From: Gnetum montanum
Taxonomy: Eukaryota > Streptophyta > Gnetopsida > Gnetales > Gnetaceae
Reading direction: 5' to 3'
Assembly (NCBI GenBank): GCA_015680685.1
Contig: MNCI01038110.1
Coordinates: 655,503-719,502 of the forward strand
DNA: 64,000 nt
Part shown: one piece after another, positions 59,438 through 64,000 of the stretch
How the letters are laid out: each line of letters starts with the position of its first letter
Position numbering within the stretch: the first letter of the stretch is position 1
Position numbers and translations under genes: made by a program
The notes under the pieces: generated by a model
What the model was told of the DNA's origin: nothing
The model's input: the letters and a program-made list of their open reading frames with translations, nothing else
The model's database searches: none

Positions 59438-60926
59438 ATGACCAAGAAGATTGATAGTTTGGAAAATTTGAAAGTTTCAAAAGATATTCTAGATTCTAAG
59501 ATTGATTCTTCATCATCAGAAGAAGAAAAGAATGTTTCTGAATTGGGAATAAGTAGTGGAGTGAAAACTAGAAGATCAAGAAGATCACCCTGTATCTGGT
59601 TTATCAATTCATAAGAAAAGATCTAGAAAGTCTAAGAGTTCAACTATCCAAAGGAATAGGATGGAAAATCTTTGGCAAAGAGGTACACCATTAGGATTTC
59701 AAAATTTTAATGATATTCCTAAGGTAGTTTACAAATATTTGCCCAAGCCTTTCATTCCTAGAAAAACTTATTTAGCTGAAGAATATATTCACATGTTTGA
59801 GTTAGCTTTAGCTCATGTAAATATTCAGCATGAAGATCAAGCTTGTAGGTTGTTTGTATCAAATCTAAAGGATATGGCTCAAATTTGGTATTCGAACTTA
59901 CCAAGTAATAGTATTACAAGTTGGGATGACATGAAGAATCTTTCCTTGGCCCAGTTTGGTAATCAATTAGATCAACAGCAACTATATTGTGGGCTAGTAC
60001 AAGCTAAGCAAGGAGTTAAAGAGTCAATTAGAGATTTTAACATCAATTTTCGAAGAATTTGTGGACTCTTTCAAAGACAATATAGGCCATCAGAAGAAAT
60101 GCTTAAAGAAACTTATGTTAAGGCTATCAACCCCAACATTTCAATTTTGTTAAGGAGAACTCCAAACTTAACTACACTAAATGACTACTTTAGTGAAGCT
60201 ATACAGTTAGAGAAATAGTTGAACTTGAATCCTGAAGAAAATATTGCAATGCAAAAAAGAGAAGAAAGAGTTATGATTCCTATACAAGATTTTGCTCAAT
60301 TTAAATCTTTACCAGGTCCATCTTATGTTAAGATTGAGAAAGAACATGGAAGAGTAGAATCTGGTAAAGGACAATTAATGAGAGATATGTCTAAAAAAAT
60401 AGTGAATCTTGAACAATTATTGGCAAGAGTTAATATCATGGAAGAAAGGAAAAATAGAAAGCATAAACATCAAGACACTAAGTTAGTAGAAGATGAGGAT
60501 GAAAGTGACCTTATTATGTCCAACTTTTTTGATATTGAATCTAATGATGAGTTATCTAGTGTTCATTATGCAAGTAAATCTTCTAGCAATGGATCTAGTG
60601 ATACTTCTTCTCTATCAAGTTCTGAGGAAGATATGTCTTCAGATGAAGAATGTAATAACAATGAGGAAAATGGATATAATCTCCAATCAAAAGAAATATT
60701 AACTACTTCTAGACCCCCAAATGTTATTATTGATCCATCTACTAAGAGAAAAGCTTTTGAGCCAAATAGAAGAGATAAGAATAAAGGTAAAGACAATCAA
60801 GTAGAGAAAAGCACTCCAAATCAGTCTTTTAATAAATGGATAAAGAGACCAATATTTATTGGTGATGGAGATTATGATTTTATTGAAGACCTTAAACATT
60901 TCAAGGCCAATATTAACGTTTATTAG
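59438..60926 (+). pseudogene. gag: gag of element G
   Basis: The likely start is the ATG at 59,438 (MTKKIDSLENLKVSK). A frameshift near 59,587 moves the frame to the one beginning 59,661. Residues of the capsid domain lie at 59,690-60,200: YLPKPFIPRKTYLAEEYIHM, MAQIWYSNLPSNSITSW, LAQFGNQLDQQQL, VKESIRDFNINFRRIC. This is a Ty3/gypsy gag. An in-frame TAG at 60,216 is followed by a Lys/Glu-rich region and a Ser/Glu/Asp-rich acidic stretch (about 60,500-60,680). A second TAG at 60,924 precedes the protease. No zinc knuckle was found. Confidence 0.8.
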
Positions 60927-61708
60927 TTGCTTCAAATAGGAGATCAACAAAGAAAGGCTTTAGAGTTTATTAAAGGAAAAAGGAGAGTTAGAGAATCAGA
61001 GTTAAGTTATGTGTCATATAATGATGAGAAATTAAAGACCTTTTATGATAAGGAAGCTCCTCCTTTCCTTTTGACAATTAGATTAAAGGATAAATACTTG
61101 CAAAATTGTTTGGTTGATTCTGGAGCTACGTCTACTATAATGCCATTGTTCATATGTAAGAAACTTGGTTTGATTCCTGAAAAATCAAATAAAAAGATTC
61201 TTCAAGTGGATAAAAGTAGAGTGAAGATTGTGGGTCAATTACCAAATGTTCTATTGAAAATTTCTTTTGAACCCTGTGTCAAAAGTAGAGTAACTATTCA
61301 AGTGGCAGACATACAGATTCACATAGTCTCTTATTGAGTAGAAGTTGGAGCAATAATTTCTTAGGTTACATATCAACAGATTATTCTCACATGTAGTTAG
61401 CTTCGAAAGGAGAACCAAATCAAATATACATCTATAGCGAACCTTTGATTATTGATAATATTACTTCAAATGGAAGAAGTAAAATGGCTGAAAAAGGAGG
61501 TGTTGAAAATAAAATTTGTACTCTCCATGAAAAAGGAAATTCATCTGAGAAAGAAGATGAGAGGATTGGTAAAGACAAATCTCAAGAGGATCAAGTTAAA
61601 AACTCTAGAAAGCCAAAAGATAATAGAGAGATTACTTATGAGAAGGTTAGAGATATGAGGATTCCTACCAGAGTAATCCTCATCATTCTCTTCCCATCTC
61701 AAGAATAG
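60927..61708 (+). pseudogene. Protease region of element G
   Basis: In frame with gag. NCLVDSGATSTIMPLFICKK is the aspartic protease active site (DSGA). The first frame stops at 61,337. The C-terminal half continues one frame over (61,339-61,708) with SRSWSNNFLGYISTDYSHM, a stop where Trp is usual, and KGEPNQIYIYSEP. This is followed by a Lys/Glu-rich tail ending at 61,708. No RT follows: only 204 bases separate this end from the 3' LTR. Confidence 0.8.
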
Positions 61709-61898
61709 CCCATGAACAAAGGACTTGATAATGTATAGTTTGTTTGTTTTGTTAGGAATGAGGTTTTTATACTATCAAACCTTATGTTTGATCGGAATTT
61801 TCCTCCAAAAATATTTATCTTTTCAGCTATAAAAAGTTCAATAAAAGTTTCAGTACAGTTCAATTTTAAAGGGCTTGCATAATTTTTTTTAAGCTTTT

Positions 61899-61912
61899 AA
61901 AGGGGACAGAAA
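61899..61912 (+). promoter_or_regulatory. Polypurine tract of element G
   Basis: 'aaaggggacagaaa' immediately before the 3' LTR start TGTTGG at 61,913. Confidence 0.75.
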
Positions 61913-64000
61913 TGTTGGCACATTTTGGCCATTTCATGGAACAGGTTGGAATGATAGAATCTACAAAAAAAAAATCTCTTTACAAACTTCTTAAGAGAAA
62001 TAACACAATTGTATCAGAGTGTATGGTGGTATCATTGGAATATCATAACAAGATGAAGAGTCTTCTAGTTTTTTAGAGCACAATAATGTTATGTGATACT
62101 ATGAAAAAGACATTTGAAGAATTCAAATTTCAAAGAATAAGAGGGTTAATGGCAATAAGAGGGTACAATGATCTCTTTTAGAAATGTTAAAAAGTGAAGC
62201 CGATGTATCCTTCCAAACGCTTTCACATACAAGTAACAACCAATGAATTACCATAGTGCCCTTCAAAAGATAGATTGGTGCATTGAATACGAGCAGCCAA
62301 TTTATATCCATGTGGACAAAATAGGAAATTAACATAAGAGACAATGCAGATATCTCACATGAAAACATGGAGTTTCGATATTATATTTTGCCAATTTAAA
62401 GTGTAGAAATTCGGATTTAAATATTGCATTAAAAGGGAGCAGATAAAAGCCAACGTTGCGCAAAGGATGCAATGAACATATCACTGCTTCAAGGTACTTG
62501 AAGAAGCTAGCTATATAAATTCAACCAATCAACCATAGTAACAAAAATAGAGCCAAAGCCAGTACCATCTCTGTAAGAATAACACTACAACTATCATCCC
62601 AGCATCATATAAATATTTTTTTGAACCATGTTGGGCAATGGGCCAATGGCCAGAGCTACGGCACTAGTGTGCATACCTGCAATGATGGTAGCCATTTTGG
62701 GGGTCAGTTCAAGATAGGCAAAAAATTGCAGTCTTTCAAGGATAAGGCAGAGGTCATCAATCACATATATGATGATGTTCACGGAAACCATTGAGATGGA
62801 ACAAACAATAAAACAACCAGTAGAATCGGTGTAATTAAATGGAATGAGCAACGGCATCAATAGCATTGAAGATGGAGGAGGCGCAACGTGGCAAGGCCTT
62901 GTTTTGCGATGGAAGTTGCCCAGAAGATTCAGCGGGGACTACCATTTTGCAATGAAAAACTAGCAAATTGAGGTGCCTTTGCTGCATTGAGGATCTAATC
63001 CAAGAAATTCAAACTAACGGCGTCTTCGAGTTTGAAACAGCAACTCCTGGCCTTCTAAGTCTTGTAGAGTGATAAAGTTTCAATTTCACAGAGCGATTGT
63101 GACATGTCCTATACAGGAAAGGTGGAATGCATTTTTGCAGAATGTGTACTTCATGATCAGGAATCCCATGGTGGGCGCCAACAGAGAGGATGGTAGTGGC
63201 ACCGACATAGCATTGTCTATGTACGTCGACAGAAAAGCGTAGCCGTGGCGGTCACGAAAATGGGTACAGGGGACATTTTTGACGTCTGTCGTTGAGAACT
63301 TGACAACTGCACCGATCTTCAGGGTTTTGGTTTTCAACGCCATTGGTGGAGGAAGCCATCTACATCGTTTCAAGATTCCCTCTCTTTTTCTTTGTTTGTA
63401 CAGCCATGGTGTTGCTGAGGACATGCACATTAGTGCTGGTGTTGATGCATTGCATTGCCATGAAGCCTTCCTTGGCTACACCTATTCAATTTAGCAAGAT
63501 CACTATGACCACGATGATGCCTACCAAATTGAAGGATTTTGGAAATGTAGCAGTCAATGTTCCGCCTAGACAACTATAGCATTAGGTGACTCATTCTATG
63601 CTTCTTGAGAAGATCAAGATATTCAAGTCACTTGAAAGCTAGGTGTAGGATACATTGCTACTATATTTGATGCCTATGAAAAAGTGTTGGCAAGATTCAA
63701 ACTTTTACCCGATCCCTTCTCTGAAAGCTTTCATGAAGAGGTAAAGTAGCTGCACGAACAAGCACATGAGTTGCTTGATAACTATTTGATTGTGCTTGTG
63801 GAAGACATGATTACAAAGAAAGGACACAAACCAACATAGAGGAAAAGAACTCTATTGGCGGCAGGGTTTGGAGTGGTGCAGTGTCTTACAGGTTGTTGGG
63901 ATTGTGTGTGGGTTTCTAGCAGAGAGTTCTTGTTTCACTATTTTGTGTTTTTGTGCTTTTGTTCACACAGCGGTGTGTTGGCTCATAACAAGCATGAAGT
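61913..64000 (+). repeat. 3' LTR of element G (first 2,088 bp)
   Basis: Aligns without large gaps to 55,330-57,420 and is cut by the window end. Small indels and about 7-9% substitutions separate the copies. Confidence 0.9.

Larger units (their letters stand above)
55330..64000 (+). mobile_element. Element G: gag-protease-only LTR retrotransposon with giant LTRs (right end outside window)
   Basis: 5' LTR 55,330-59,318, interior 59,319-61,912, and 3' LTR from 61,913 running off the window (2,088 bp seen). The LTRs start TGTTGG and end CCAACA. The interior of 2,594 bp is shorter than one LTR (3,989 bp). It encodes gag and protease only. The polypurine tract 'aaaggggacagaaa' abuts the 3' LTR. 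It is inserted in Tat fragment C after 'atagcaacc', so the expected left target copy is CAACC. LTR identity is about 91-93% by eye. It fits the class described as terminal-repeat elements with a gag domain, with a protease added. Confidence 0.85.

Overview
This window comes from a nuclear genome dominated by retrotransposons. It is AT-rich and holds no intact host gene. The Ty3/gypsy families present (Tat-type with two RNase H domains, Athila-type with an env-like region), the asparagine/aspartate-type primer sites and the nested, decayed insertions point to a seed plant with a large genome. A gymnosperm is my guess, but nothing in the sequence proves it. No rRNA, tRNA, CRISPR array or bacterial-style operon was seen.

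Layout. (1) 1-2,195: a minus-strand LTR fragment whose promoter region is related to the giant LTR at 55-59 kb, with unidentified exon-like ORFs behind it. (2) 2,196-17,767: Tat-like element A on the plus strand. Its order is gag, protease, a 27-bp minisatellite, a spliced-looking gene on the opposite strand, pol (RT, RNase H, archaeal-type RNase H, integrase), a second minisatellite, a 327-bp tandem duplication, a polypurine tract and an LTR. (3) 17,768-27,938: element B (pol without gag), another LTR, then a third, mostly deleted internal segment and a third LTR. The three units look like head-to-tail copies sharing LTRs. (4) 28,683-41,171: element D, a complete but decayed Athila-type element on the minus strand with matching target-site duplications (TATAG). 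(5) 43,050-44,400: minus-strand LTR F of the Tat-like family. (6) 45,307-51,441: element E on the minus strand, flanked by AACAT duplications, with gag and a shortened env-like region but no pol. (7) 51,903-53,405: an 869-bp tandem duplication holding an assembly gap. (8) 54,186-55,329: a Tat pol fragment C, very close to B. (9) 55,330-64,000: element G, inserted into C. It has a 3,989-bp LTR, a gag-protease-only interior of 2,594 bp, and the first 2,088 bp of its second LTR.

How the parts relate. D is a former autonomous element and E shares LTR blocks, primer-site type, gag and env-like start with it, so E was probably mobilised by D-like proteins. G is likewise gag-protease only and would need a partner's pol. 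B and C share three nonsense codons at homologous positions, so they descend from an already defective source. Judged by eye from LTR divergence, D is oldest (about 85% identity), then E (about 90%), then G (about 91-93%).

The most unusual structures are the antisense multi-exon gene between protease and RT in A, and the giant LTRs of the G family that carry different gene-like ORFs in different copies.
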